Origin: Pseudomonas asturiensis
GTDB taxonomy: Bacteria; Pseudomonadota; Gammaproteobacteria; Pseudomonadales; Pseudomonadaceae
NCBI RefSeq assembly: GCF_900143095.1
Contig: NZ_FRDA01000004.1
Location: 429,698 to 493,697 of the forward strand
Length of the DNA stretch: 64,000 bases
Reading direction: 5' to 3'
Part shown: piece by piece, positions 17,516 to 26,444 of the stretch
Layout: each line of letters starts with the position of its first letter
Numbering within the stretch: the first letter of the stretch is position 1
Position numbers and translations under genes: made by a program
The notes under the pieces: generated by a model
What the model was told of the DNA's origin: nothing
Databases searched by the model: none
What the model saw: only the letters and a program-made list of their open reading frames with translations

Positions 17516-17863
17516 ATGGCATCATTCGTTACTCAGCAGCCACACAACCAGCCCTACAGCCAACTCGTGGAGTTTGTCGTCGATGCACAGCATCAGCTTG
17601 AATTGATCAAGGCCCTGATAGCACGAGACGACCGATTTACGTCAACCTGCCCAGGCTTCATCAGCTCAAGCGTGCAGGCCAGCGAAGACGGTCTGCGGGT
17701 GTTGCACCTTGTGCTCTGGCAATCCAGGCCTCAGTGCGAAGACGCTGGGCTTAACGTCGAAACCCGCGAGATGGACCTGCACGTGATGATGCGCCGCTAT
17801 CGGGCCACGAGTGCGACGTTTGGCAGCTTTCGGATGATGGGGCAGGTATCGGCTCGTCCTTGA
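17516..17863 (+). CDS. ABM (antibiotic biosynthesis monooxygenase) domain protein, predicted SoxR target
   Basis: 115-aa cytoplasmic protein with the dimeric alpha/beta-barrel ABM pattern (YSQLVEFVVDAQHQLELIKAL, CPGFISSSVQASEDGLRVLHL). Such proteins act as small cofactor-free monooxygenases or as quinone-modifying enzymes. ATG 17516 has GGGGAG at about 17503. The SoxR operator-promoter directly upstream predicts induction by redox-cycling agents, consistent with a role in quinone or phenazine stress. That role is inference. Confidence 0.82.
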   Translation: MASFVTQQPHNQPYSQLVEFVVDAQHQLELIKALIARDDRFTSTCPGFISSSVQASEDGLRVLHLVLWQSRPQCEDAGLNVETREMDLHVMMRRYRATSATFGSFRMMGQVSARP

Positions 17864-17876
17864 GCGACACAGCGGA

Positions 17877-18983
17877 TTACACGGAAAGGTGCAGCATCCG
17901 GTCACCCTGAAGCGACTCGCCCGGCCTGCGTTTGTTGACGGCCAGTTCACCGATCCTGATCAGACGGGTGCGGGTGACGTTACGCGTCAGTCCCAGCAGG
18001 CTGGCGGTGTGCACCTGGTTATGGTGGCAGAAACGGTAAGCGGCCCTGAGCAGGGCGTCCTCGACTTTTTCGTGCAGGGCGCCGGCCTGTTCCTCGAACA
18101 GTTTCTGGAAGGCCCGGTTCAACAGTTGTTCCGGGGATTCTTCGTGGTGGGAGTACTCGTCCTGACGCTCGATTCTCAGGTTGGACAGGCGCAGATCATC
18201 ACGCTGGATCACGCCGTCGCGGCAGACCAGCAGCGTGTGATGAATCACGTTTTCCAGTTCGCGGATATTGCCTGGCCAACTGTAGGTTCTGAGCTTGTGC
18301 TCGGCCTCGGGGCTTACCTGAATCGGGCCATGCCTGAGACGCTGGCTATAGACCTGAATGAAGTGCAGCGCCAGCGGCAGGATGTCACCCGGTCGTTCAC
18401 GCAGCGGGCTCAGCTCCAGATTGACCACGTCCAGTCGGTAGTAAAGGTCCTCCCGGAAATGCCCGGCGTTGATGGCTTTTTCCAGCTGCACGTTGGTGGC
18501 GGCCAGCACGCGCACATCTATCGGGATGCTCTTGCGCGAGCCAAGGCGCACCACCTCGCGCTCTTGAAGCACGCGCAGCAGCTTGACCTGAAGGCTCATG
18601 GGCAGGTCGCCGATCTCGTCGAGAAACAGCGTGCCGCCATTGGCCTCTTCGAACCACCCGGCCTTGGCCCCGACAGCGCCGGTGAACGCGCCTTTCTCGT
18701 GACCGAACAATTCTGCCTCGATCAGGTTTTCGGAAAACGCGCCGCAGTTAACCGCCACGAATGGCTTGTCGCGGCGCGCGCTGAGTTCATGCACATGCCG
18801 GGCGACCAGTTCCTTGCCGGTGCCCGTTTCGCCAATGATCAAAACGCTGGCGTCGCTCGGTGCGACCTGTCGAACATGCTCCAGCAGGGCTCGTGACTTG
18901 GGGTCTTCGAACACCTGCGCAGTGGCCCTGATCGAGGTGGCCAGCGCAGGCGAGTGCGGCAGGGTCAGCAGTTGCACTGACAT
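17877..18983 (-). CDS. Sigma-54-dependent activator (SfnR-like) of sulfonate/sulfone utilisation
   Basis: 368-aa enhancer-binding ATPase without an N-terminal receiver domain. It shows Walker A GETGTGKE (about residues 50-57), the sigma-54 contact loop GAFTGA, Walker B GTLFLDEIGDLP and a C-terminal Fis-type helix-turn-helix (ASLLGLTRNVTRTRLIRIG). Its ATG at 18983 overlaps the msuD stop by one base (TGATG); a GTG at 18986 is also possible. Lack of a sensor domain and coupling to msuD match SfnR-type regulators of dimethylsulfone and methanesulfonate use in Pseudomonas, which are themselves made under sulfate limitation. Confidence 0.88.
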   Translation of the reverse strand: MSVQLLTLPHSPALATSIRATAQVFEDPKSRALLEHVRQVAPSDASVLIIGETGTGKELVARHVHELSARRDKPFVAVNCGAFSENLIEAELFGHEKGAFTGAVGAKAGWFEEANGGTLFLDEIGDLPMSLQVKLLRVLQEREVVRLGSRKSIPIDVRVLAATNVQLEKAINAGHFREDLYYRLDVVNLELSPLRERPGDILPLALHFIQVYSQRLRHGPIQVSPEAEHKLRTYSWPGNIRELENVIHHTLLVCRDGVIQRDDLRLSNLRIERQDEYSHHEESPEQLLNRAFQKLFEEQAGALHEKVEDALLRAAYRFCHHNQVHTASLLGLTRNVTRTRLIRIGELAVNKRRPGESLQGDRMLHLSV

Positions 18984-20122
18984 CACTTGGCCTGCGGCGG
19001 CAAATCGTTGGCGATCATCTCGCCGAACGGGCCGGTCAGGTTGGTGATGCCGCGTCCCGCCAGACTGGCATAAGGTTCCGGCAGCAACGGAAACACCAGT
19101 TCTGCGAAACGATAGGCCTCTTCCAGGTGCGGGTAGCCGGAGAAAATGAAACTCTCGATGCCCAGGTCTGCGTATTCCTTGATGCGCGCGGCCACTTCTT
19201 CAGGGTTGCCGACCAGCGCTGTGCCAGCCCCGCCGCGCACCAGGCCAACGCCCGCCCAAAGGTTGGGCGCGATTTCCAGGTTGTCGCGACGTCCATCGTG
19301 CAGGGCGGCCATGCGGCGTTGCCCTTCGGAATCAAAGCGTGAAAATGATTTCTGTGCCGCAGCGATGGTCTCGTCACTGATGTGTTCAATCAGCGTACTG
19401 GCTGCTTTCCAGGCTTCTTCGCTGGTTTCGCGCACGATAACGTGCAGGCGAATACCGAACTTCACGGTCCGTCCCTTGCGCGCCGCACGCTCGCGCACAT
19501 CGGCCAGTTTCTGGGCGACGGCCGCTGGGGGCTCGCCCCAGGTCAGATACACATCCACCTGGTCGGCTGCCAGGTCATGAGCGGCGTCCGAGGAGCCGCC
19601 AAAATACAACGGCGGATACGGTTTCTGAATCGGTGGGTACAGCGCCTTGGCGTTCTGCACGCGCAGGTGTTTGCCTTCGAAGTCCACGGCTTCGCCTTGG
19701 AGCACGCGACGCCAGATCTTCAGGAACTCGTCGGTGACTTCATAACGCTCGCTGTGGTCGAGAAAGCTGCCATCGCCACGGTTTTCATCCGGGTCGCCGC
19801 CGGTCACCACGTTGATCAGCAGCCGCCCGCCAGACAGGCGATCCAGCGTGGCGGCCATACGTGCCGACACCGTAGGGGAAATAATGCCCGGGCGAATCGC
19901 AACCAGGTATTTCAGCCTCTCGGTGAGCGGCACCAGCGCCGAGGCGATCACCCAGGAGTCCTCGCAGGAGCGTCCGGTGGGGATCAACACGCCGTAGTAA
20001 CCCAGATCATCAGCCGCTTGAGCCACTTGCTTGAGGTAGTTGAGCGTGACCGGGCGCGCACCTTTGGTGGTGCCCAGGTAGTGGCCGTCGCCGTGAGTCG
20101 GAAGAAACCAGAAAACGTTCAT
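18983..20122 (-). CDS. msuD: FMNH2-dependent alkanesulfonate monooxygenase (MsuD/SsuD type)
   Basis: 379-aa two-component flavin monooxygenase that desulfonates alkanesulfonates (methanesulfonate in MsuD) to aldehyde and sulfite when sulfate is scarce. The bacterial-luciferase-like fold is recognised from [15 protein letters not shown] at the N-terminus, [20 protein letters not shown], and [18 protein letters not shown]. Start ATG 20122 (MNVFWFLPT) fits the family; the frame continues upstream with unrelated residues. Operon mate is the sigma-54 activator. The FMN reductase partner (MsuE/SsuE) is not adjacent, but one is encoded about 20 kb away at 39884-40465. SsuD is the alternative name; the regulator context favours MsuD. 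Confidence 0.88.
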   Translation of the reverse strand: MNVFWFLPTHGDGHYLGTTKGARPVTLNYLKQVAQAADDLGYYGVLIPTGRSCEDSWVIASALVPLTERLKYLVAIRPGIISPTVSARMAATLDRLSGGRLLINVVTGGDPDENRGDGSFLDHSERYEVTDEFLKIWRRVLQGEAVDFEGKHLRVQNAKALYPPIQKPYPPLYFGGSSDAAHDLAADQVDVYLTWGEPPAAVAQKLADVRERAARKGRTVKFGIRLHVIVRETSEEAWKAASTLIEHISDETIAAAQKSFSRFDSEGQRRMAALHDGRRDNLEIAPNLWAGVGLVRGGAGTALVGNPEEVAARIKEYADLGIESFIFSGYPHLEEAYRFAELVFPLLPEPYASLAGRGITNLTGPFGEMIANDLPPQAK

Positions 20123-20387
20123 GACAAATCCTTGAGTGGTCAGCCGGGTCTGAGTCTGTGAAGGCTGGTGTTGGCTCCCCAACAGTGGGCCAACAGCGCT
20201 TCGAGGTGACGCCATTTATAGACACTCGGATTTATTCCGTAAAAGAACGTTAATCCATATTTTTAGATTGTTAGGTTATATGTCAGTCAAACCCTCTTGA
20301 TTACCGGGCCATCAAGGCGCTCGTCATCCAGCCGAAACTTTGCCCATCCAGGCCTGTCACTTTTCTACGTCCAACGGGAGTCAGGCA

Positions 20388-21335
20388 ATGGCAAGGGCAA
20401 TCTGGAAGGGTGCGATCAGTTTCGGGCTGGTACATATACCGGTGGCGCTGATCTCGGCGGCATCATCCAAAGGCGTCGACTTTGACTGGCTCGACAAACG
20501 CAGCATGGACCCGGTGGGCTACAAGCGCGTCAATAAGGTGACTGGCAAGGAAGTCTCCAGCGAGAACATCGTCAAGGGCGTCGAGTACGAAAAAGACCGT
20601 TATGTGGTGCTCAGCGAGCAAGAGATCCGCGCCGCGCACCCCAAGTCGACTCAGACCATCGACATCTTCGGTTTTGTCGACAGCCAGCAGATCCCTTTGC
20701 AGAACATCGATACGCCTTACTATCTGACACCTGACAAGCGTGGCGAAAAGGTCTACGCGTTGTTGCGTGAAACCCTGCACGACACCCGGAAAGTAGCGCT
20801 GGCCCATGTGGTGTTGCATACCAAGGAGCATCTGGCCGCGGTCATGCCCCTGGCGTCAGCGCTGGTTTTGGTGATGCTGCGCTGGCCTGCCGATGTGCGC
20901 GAGCTTGATGACCTGGACCTGAGTGACGCCGTCACCGATGTGCAGTTGAACAAGAGCGAACGCGACATGGCCAGGCGCCTGGTCAAGGACATGAGCGCAA
21001 ACTGGAAGCCGGAAGAGTATCGCGACACCTTTCAGGACAAGATCATGCAACTGGTCGAAACCAAGGCACGGCAGGGCAAGATTCAGGACATCGAGACCGA
21101 TCCGGGCGAGGAGGAGCGCAAGAGCGCCGACGTCATCGACCTGACCGACCTGTTGCGCCGCAGCCTCGCCGGTAAAGGCAGTGCGAGCAAGGGCGGTTCA
21201 GGCAAAAGCAAGGCGGCCAGGTCTGCGCCGAAAACCAAGGCTGCCGAAAAAACATCCAGCAGCGACAGTGCCAAGCCTGCGGCAACTGCCAAGCGCCGAG
21301 CGCCGGCTCGCAAGAAGACCGGCAAGGCGTCCTGA
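20388..21335 (+). CDS. ku: Ku DNA-end-binding protein (NHEJ)
   Basis: 315-aa homodimeric ring protein that threads onto double-strand break ends and recruits LigD. The Ku core runs from ARAIWKGAISFGLVHIPVAL to about residue 255. The last 60 residues are a Lys/Ala/Ser-rich tail typical of long bacterial Ku and likely to contact DNA. ATG 20388 has GGGAG about 8 bases ahead and gives the canonical MARAIWKG start. LigD begins 20 bases downstream, so the two repair genes form an operon, used chiefly in stationary phase in other Pseudomonas. Confidence 0.96.
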   Translation: MARAIWKGAISFGLVHIPVALISAASSKGVDFDWLDKRSMDPVGYKRVNKVTGKEVSSENIVKGVEYEKDRYVVLSEQEIRAAHPKSTQTIDIFGFVDSQQIPLQNIDTPYYLTPDKRGEKVYALLRETLHDTRKVALAHVVLHTKEHLAAVMPLASALVLVMLRWPADVRELDDLDLSDAVTDVQLNKSERDMARRLVKDMSANWKPEEYRDTFQDKIMQLVETKARQGKIQDIETDPGEEERKSADVIDLTDLLRRSLAGKGSASKGGSGKSKAARSAPKTKAAEKTSSSDSAKPAATAKRRAPARKKTGKAS

Positions 21336-21355
21336 GCCGTACGGAGACATCGACC

Positions 21356-23938
21356 ATGTCCAAGCCTGTCAGCGAGTACATGCGCAAACGCAATTTCGGG
21401 ATTACCTCGGAACCTGCCGAGACCCCTGGCAAGAAGCGCAGAGCAAAGAATCACGCGTTGAGCTTCGTCATTCAGAAGCACGACGCGCGTAATCTTCATT
21501 ACGACTTTCGCCTTGAATTTGATGGCACGCTCAAGAGTTGGGCAGTGCCGAAAGGGCCGAGCCTTGACCCCACTCAAAAACGTCTGGCAGTGCATGTCGA
21601 GGATCATCCGCTGGATTACGCCAGCTTCGAGGGCAGCATTGCGAAGGGCCAGTATGGCGGCGGCGACGTGATCGTCTGGGATCGCGGGGTTTGGGAACCT
21701 CATGGTGATCCGCGCAAAACGTACGAGGAGGGCAAGCTTAAATTCACCCTGATCGGGGAAAAACTGACCGGTGAATGGGCGCTGGTCCGCACCCGGCTCA
21801 AAGGCAGCGGCAGCAAGGAACAGTGGCTGTTGATCAAGGAAAAGGACGCGATTGCCCGCCCTGCCGACGAATACGACATTACCGAGCAACAGCCGCTGAG
21901 TGTGATCAGCGGAGCGCAGGTCGGCGTCGGGCGAGTTACGGCGACCAAGGCTCGTTCGACGAAGACTGGCGCAGCCTCTGCCCAGGCGAAAAAGTCCCGT
22001 GCCAAGACAAAGAACGCGCTCCCCGAATTATTGCCCCCGCAACTCGCCACGCTGGTGGAGGCACCGCCTGCTGGCGAGTGGCTGTACGAGATCAAGTTCG
22101 ACGGCTACCGGATCCTGACGCGCATTCAAGACGAGGAGGTGCGCCTGTTCACGCGCAACGGCCACGACTGGACTGATCGATTGCCTGAGCTGGCCAAGGC
22201 GATCAAGGCCCTGAAACTGCAGGACACCTGGTTTGATGGCGAAGTCGTAGTGCTCAATGATGAAGGCCTGCCGGACTTTCAGGCGTTGCAGAATGCGTTC
22301 GAGACCGGGCGTAGCAAGGGCATTCTCTACTACCTGTTCGACATGCCCTATCTGAGCGGCGAGGACCTGCGCGAGGTGCCCGTCGAGCAGCGTCGTGATG
22401 CGCTGGGGCAAGTACTCGGCACACAACGCAGCCGCCTGCTGCGCTTTTCCGACGCCTTTCGTTCGGGGCATAAGGACATCATCGAGAGCGCCAGCGCGAT
22501 GGGCCTTGAAGGCGTGATCGGCAAGCGTGCCGGCAGTCCGTATGTCAGCAAGCGAAACGCCGACTGGATCAAGCTTAAATGCCGATTGCGTCAGGAGTTT
22601 GTCATCGTCGGCTACACAGCACCGCAAGGCAGTCGCTCGGGATTCGGAGCGTTGCTGGTGGCGGTCAACGACGACAATGGCCTGGTTTACGCCGGGCGGG
22701 TCGGAACCGGTTTCAACGACTTGACCCTCAAAAAACTGCATGAGCAGCTGCAACCACTGGCGCGTGAAACTTCGCCGCTGGACAGGAAACTCACCTCGGC
22801 GCAAGGACGTGGCGTGCAGTGGGTAGCGCCACAACTGATCTGCGAGGCGGAGTTCGCCGAGTGGACACGTGAGGGGATCCTGCGTCAGGCCGCGTTCGTG
22901 GGGCTGCGCAGCGACAAGTCCGCAGGTGAAGTGGTGCGTGAATACCCGCAACCTGCGCAGCTCGCCAGTCGCCCCAAGGCTGGCAAGCCTGGGAAAGCAA
23001 AGCCTGCCGACAGCCCTGCCGCGTTTAAAACGGCGCGCGGCAAAGTCACGGTGGCAGGTGTCGGCATCAGCCATCCCGATAGAGTGATCGACAGCAAGAC
23101 AGGCACCCAGAAGATCGAACTGGCGCAATTTTATGAAGCGATTGGTGAGTGGGTGTTGCCGTATCTGCGCAAGCGTCCGGTGGCACTGCTGCGCTGTCCC
23201 GAGGGGATTGAGGGCGAGCAGTTCTTTCAGAAACATTCCGAGCGCCTGGCGATTCCCCACATCCGTCAACTGGACCGCCAGCTCGACCCGGACCATGCCG
23301 CGCTGATGGAAATCGATACCGTTCAGGCGTTGGTCGGGGCCACACAAATGGGGACTGTTGAACTGCACACCTGGGGTGCTACCCGCGATCGAATCGAAAC
23401 CCCCGACCACCTGGTGCTGGACCTCGATCCTGACCCGGCGCTGCCCTGGCGCAGCATGCTCGAAGCGACGCAAATGGTGCTGGCGGTACTCGACGAGCTG
23501 GGCCTTGACGCGTTTCTGAAGACCAGCGGCGGGAAGGGCATGCACATTGTCGTGCCGCTTGCCCGGCATGCCGACTGGGATACGGTCAAAGGTTTTGCCA
23601 AAGCCATCGCCGAATTCGTGACCCGACAACTGCCCGAACGCTTTACGGCCACCATGGGGCCGAAAAACCGGGTTGGCCGCATCTTTGTCGATTACCTGCG
23701 CAACAGCCGCGGCGGCAGCACGGTCACGGCCTATTCGGTGCGCGCCCGGCCCGGATTACCGGTGTCGGTGCCGATTGCGCTTGATGAACTGCCGGGGCTC
23801 ACGTCCTCTGCCCAGTGGGACATCACTAACCTTGAACAACGCCTGCGTCAGTTGAAACACGACCCGTGGGCCGGTTACAGCAACCGGCAGAGAATCACCC
23901 GCACCATGTGGAAGCAGTTGGGAGCTACGAGGCCTTAG
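21356..23938 (+). CDS. ligD: Multifunctional ATP-dependent DNA ligase D
   Basis: 860-aa NHEJ enzyme with domains in the Pseudomonas order. The 3'-phosphoesterase lies at about residues 30-175 (FVIQKHDARNLHYDFRLE, SWAVPKGPSLDP). The ligase follows at about 220-540, with the adenylated Lys247 in EIKFDGYR. The primase/polymerase occupies about 570-850, with the catalytic DLDPDP acidic cluster and TSGGKGMHIVVPL. It repairs and seals breaks held by Ku. Linker tails rich in Lys/Ala sit between domains. The start is MSKPVSEYMRKRNF just after an ACGGAGA ribosome site. Confidence 0.96.
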   Translation: MSKPVSEYMRKRNFGITSEPAETPGKKRRAKNHALSFVIQKHDARNLHYDFRLEFDGTLKSWAVPKGPSLDPTQKRLAVHVEDHPLDYASFEGSIAKGQYGGGDVIVWDRGVWEPHGDPRKTYEEGKLKFTLIGEKLTGEWALVRTRLKGSGSKEQWLLIKEKDAIARPADEYDITEQQPLSVISGAQVGVGRVTATKARSTKTGAASAQAKKSRAKTKNALPELLPPQLATLVEAPPAGEWLYEIKFDGYRILTRIQDEEVRLFTRNGHDWTDRLPELAKAIKALKLQDTWFDGEVVVLNDEGLPDFQALQNAFETGRSKGILYYLFDMPYLSGEDLREVPVEQRRDALGQVLGTQRSRLLRFSDAFRSGHKDIIESASAMGLEGVIGKRAGSPYVSKRNADWIKLKCRLRQEFVIVGYTAPQGSRSGFGALLVAVNDDNGLVYAGRVGTGFNDLTLKKLHEQLQPLARETSPLDRKLTSAQGRGVQWVAPQLICEAEFAEWTREGILRQAAFVGLRSDKSAGEVVREYPQPAQLASRPKAGKPGKAKPADSPAAFKTARGKVTVAGVGISHPDRVIDSKTGTQKIELAQFYEAIGEWVLPYLRKRPVALLRCPEGIEGEQFFQKHSERLAIPHIRQLDRQLDPDHAALMEIDTVQALVGATQMGTVELHTWGATRDRIETPDHLVLDLDPDPALPWRSMLEATQMVLAVLDELGLDAFLKTSGGKGMHIVVPLARHADWDTVKGFAKAIAEFVTRQLPERFTATMGPKNRVGRIFVDYLRNSRGGSTVTAYSVRARPGLPVSVPIALDELPGLTSSAQWDITNLEQRLRQLKHDPWAGYSNRQRITRTMWKQLGATRP

Positions 23939-24106
23939 GACGCTGGACTGACAGGTTTTGTCGAATGCGCCTACGCTTTCACGGAGCCGTACGTTCCTGC
24001 GATGAGGCTGCCCGACGGTAGACGCGGACGCTTTCACGCAGGTCTGGCGTCAGGCAACGCACATCGCTCGCTGCGCAGCAGCTGGCCCACTCCAGAGGAG
24101 ACCCCC

Positions 24107-25399
24107 ATGCCCGCTGCATTGCTCCTGAAATGGGTCAAAGTCGAGGCTTGCGAGCGGGCTGCGCTGTTGCTGGGTTTCGCGTTTCACTTTTGTGTGCTGG
24201 CCAGTTATTACCTGGTGCGGCCGCTTCGTGATGCGCTGGGGCTGGAGGGCGGTGCCGATAAGCTGCAATGGCTGTTCACGGCCACGTTTGTGGTCATGCT
24301 GGTGATGGTGCCGCTCTTTGGCGCGCTGGTCTCGCGACTGCCCGCCAGGCGTTTCGTGCCGCTGGTCTATCGGTTGATCGCACTTTCGATGCTGCTGTTC
24401 GGCGTGCTGATTGCCAATCACGTGGCCCCGGTGGCGGTGGGGCGGGCGTTTTTCGTCTGGATCAGCATCTACAATCTGTTCATTGTTTCGATCTTCTGGA
24501 GCGTGCTGGTCGACCGCTTTTCCAGCGAGCAGGGCAGACGTCTGTTCGGCTTCATTGCCGCCGGAGGTACGTTGGGGACCTTTATCGGCCCGTTGCTGGC
24601 GGCGACCATGGCCACTTATTTCGGCCCGCTGGCCTTGAGTGTCGGTGCGGCCCTGCTGCTTGAAGGAGCGGTGCTGTGTTATCGCGCGTTGTTGAACAGA
24701 ACCCGGGCCCGTCAGAAGGCCCCGGTTCGTGAGGAGCGTCTGGGTGGATCGGTGATGGCGAGCGTGAGCCTGATCGCGCGTTCCCCCTATCTGTTGGGAA
24801 TGGTGCTGTTCATGCTGCTGCACACCAGCGCGGCAACCCTGCTGTACTTCGAGCAGGGGCGAATCATCGCCGACAGCTACGGTGATGTAAGCAGTCGCAC
24901 CCGATTCTTCGCATGGGTCGATCTGACGGTTTCGACATTGACGCTGCTGTTTCAGTTGCTGCTCACGGCGCCTTTGATCCGTTGGGTCGGCGTGGGTGGA
25001 GCATTGGTGGCGTTGCCGTTGGCCACCGTGGTGGCATTCATCGCCATGGCGTTGTCGCCGGTGCCGACCACCGTCGCGCTGGCTCAAGGGCTGCGCCGCG
25101 CTGTGGAATACGCCGTGGTTCGCCCCGCCAGGGAGGTGCTCTGGACGGTGGTCAGCCGCGAGGAAAAGTACAAGGCCAAGAACGTCATCGATACGCTGGT
25201 GTACCGGGGCGGCGACGCTGCCAGTGGCTGGGTGTCGGTCGGCCTGACCGCGATGGGCGCGGGCTTCGGCCTGCTGGCGCTGTTGGTCATGCCGTTTGCC
25301 GGCATGTGGGCATGGGTGTCGCTGTGGCTGGCCCGCAGGCAGGCACTGCTGGCCAGGTCCAGGTCGCTCACGAACGCAGAATCAGAACAGGACAGATAA
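24107..25399 (+). CDS. MFS-like transporter resembling NTP/NDP exchangers
   Basis: 430-aa integral membrane protein with about 12 hydrophobic helices. The N-terminal stretch SYYLVRPLRDALGLEGGADKL resembles the conserved first loop of TLC/Npt-type nucleotide exchangers and related MFS proteins (YYxLRPxRD). Free-living bacteria carry such relatives without known nucleotide transport, so the substrate is open. ATG 24107 follows an AGAGGAG ribosome site; an upstream in-frame extension is unsupported. The Tat-signal aldo/keto reductase begins 10 bases after its stop, so they form a two-gene operon. Confidence 0.8.
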   Translation: MPAALLLKWVKVEACERAALLLGFAFHFCVLASYYLVRPLRDALGLEGGADKLQWLFTATFVVMLVMVPLFGALVSRLPARRFVPLVYRLIALSMLLFGVLIANHVAPVAVGRAFFVWISIYNLFIVSIFWSVLVDRFSSEQGRRLFGFIAAGGTLGTFIGPLLAATMATYFGPLALSVGAALLLEGAVLCYRALLNRTRARQKAPVREERLGGSVMASVSLIARSPYLLGMVLFMLLHTSAATLLYFEQGRIIADSYGDVSSRTRFFAWVDLTVSTLTLLFQLLLTAPLIRWVGVGGALVALPLATVVAFIAMALSPVPTTVALAQGLRRAVEYAVVRPAREVLWTVVSREEKYKAKNVIDTLVYRGGDAASGWVSVGLTAMGAGFGLLALLVMPFAGMWAWVSLWLARRQALLARSRSLTNAESEQDR

Positions 25400-25409
25400 G
25401 GAGAACGTC

Positions 25410-26396
25410 ATGACGCCACCCCATCACCTGACCCGCAGGCGACTGCTGACGCTGGCAGCGGGAGTTACCGCCGCGATGGTGTTCGATACGGCCGCAGGTG
25501 ACGAAAAAACACCGACGCTGCCGTCGCCTTCCGCCTCTTCATCACGTCCCCCGAAGCCGAGCCCCGGAGCCAAGACCATGCTGACCCGAGCGATTCCTTC
25601 CAGTAACGAGCCCCTGCCTGTCGTGGGCCTGGGCACTTACCGCGGTTTTGACGTGGCGACATCCAGTTCTGCCTACAAGCAACTGCGTGCAGTGCTGGAT
25701 GCGTTGTTCGCCGCCGGTGGCACTGTGGTCGACAGCTCACCGATGTATGGCCGCGCCGAGCAGTCCACAGGGGAGTTACTGTCTATCCATGAACCACGAT
25801 CACCTGCGTTTCTGGCCACCAAAGTGTGGACCCGAGGGCGCAAGGAGGGCATCGAGCAGATGGAGGCTTCGTTCAAGTTGCTGCAAACCGACAGAATCGA
25901 CCTGATGCAGATTCATAATCTGCTGGACTGGAAGACCCATCTGCCGACATTGCGAGCATGGAAAGAGCAGGGCCGCATTCGCTACATCGGCATCAGCCAT
26001 TACACCTCTTCGGCGTATGCGGACGTAGAGGCCGTACTCAAGAGTGAGCCGCTGGATTTTCTGCAGATCAACTACGCGCTCGACGATCGCGAAGCCGAGA
26101 AGCGGATTCTGCCATTGTGTCGGGAGCGCGGCGTGGCGGTCATCTGCAATCGGCCGTTTGGTGGCGGAGGTTTATTGACGCGGCTCAAGGACAAGCCCCT
26201 GCCGGGCTGGGCTGCGCAGGTTGAAGTCAACAGCTGGCCGCAACTGGCACTGAAGTTTTTGCTGGCCAACCCGGCCGTCACGTGCGTGATTCCGGGCACC
26301 GGCAACCCGCGTTACATGGCTGAGAACGTGGGTGCCGGATTTGGCCCGACGCTGACCGATGCGCAGCGTCAGCAGTTGATTGCGCTGGTCGGCTGA
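25410..26396 (+). CDS. Aldo/keto reductase with Tat signal peptide
   Basis: 328-aa enzyme with a twin-arginine leader (TRRRLLTLAAGVTAAMVF, residues 8-25), a Pro/Ser-rich linker to about residue 55, then an AKR barrel. The likely catalytic set is visible: Asp and Tyr in VVDSSPMYG, Lys in FLATKVWT and His in LMQIHNL. Export of a folded, nucleotide-bound AKR by Tat would place a reductase in the periplasm, as predicted for several Tat-linked AKRs. It is translationally close to the membrane transporter upstream. The start is ATG 25410 behind AAGGAGAA. Confidence 0.86.
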   Translation: MTPPHHLTRRRLLTLAAGVTAAMVFDTAAGDEKTPTLPSPSASSSRPPKPSPGAKTMLTRAIPSSNEPLPVVGLGTYRGFDVATSSSAYKQLRAVLDALFAAGGTVVDSSPMYGRAEQSTGELLSIHEPRSPAFLATKVWTRGRKEGIEQMEASFKLLQTDRIDLMQIHNLLDWKTHLPTLRAWKEQGRIRYIGISHYTSSAYADVEAVLKSEPLDFLQINYALDDREAEKRILPLCRERGVAVICNRPFGGGGLLTRLKDKPLPGWAAQVEVNSWPQLALKFLLANPAVTCVIPGTGNPRYMAENVGAGFGPTLTDAQRQQLIALVG

Positions 26397-26398
26397 TC

Positions 26399-26436
26399 GC
26401 AAGGGTGTTCGCGAAACCATGCCACGAACACCTTGC
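26399..26436. terminator. Hairpin between convergent AKR and pssA genes
   Basis: GCAAGGGTGTTCG (26399-26411) pairs with CGAACACCTTGC (26425-26436) with one bulged base. It sits between two stop codons. There is no U-run on either strand, so it is a candidate bidirectional end or mRNA 3' stabiliser rather than a classical terminator. Confidence 0.45.
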
Positions 26437-26444
26437 TCGACCGC

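Noticed and set aside
22028..23629. Long minus-strand open frame opposite ligD
   Set aside because: No recognisable motif or ribosome site; the plus strand shows full LigD catalytic motifs.
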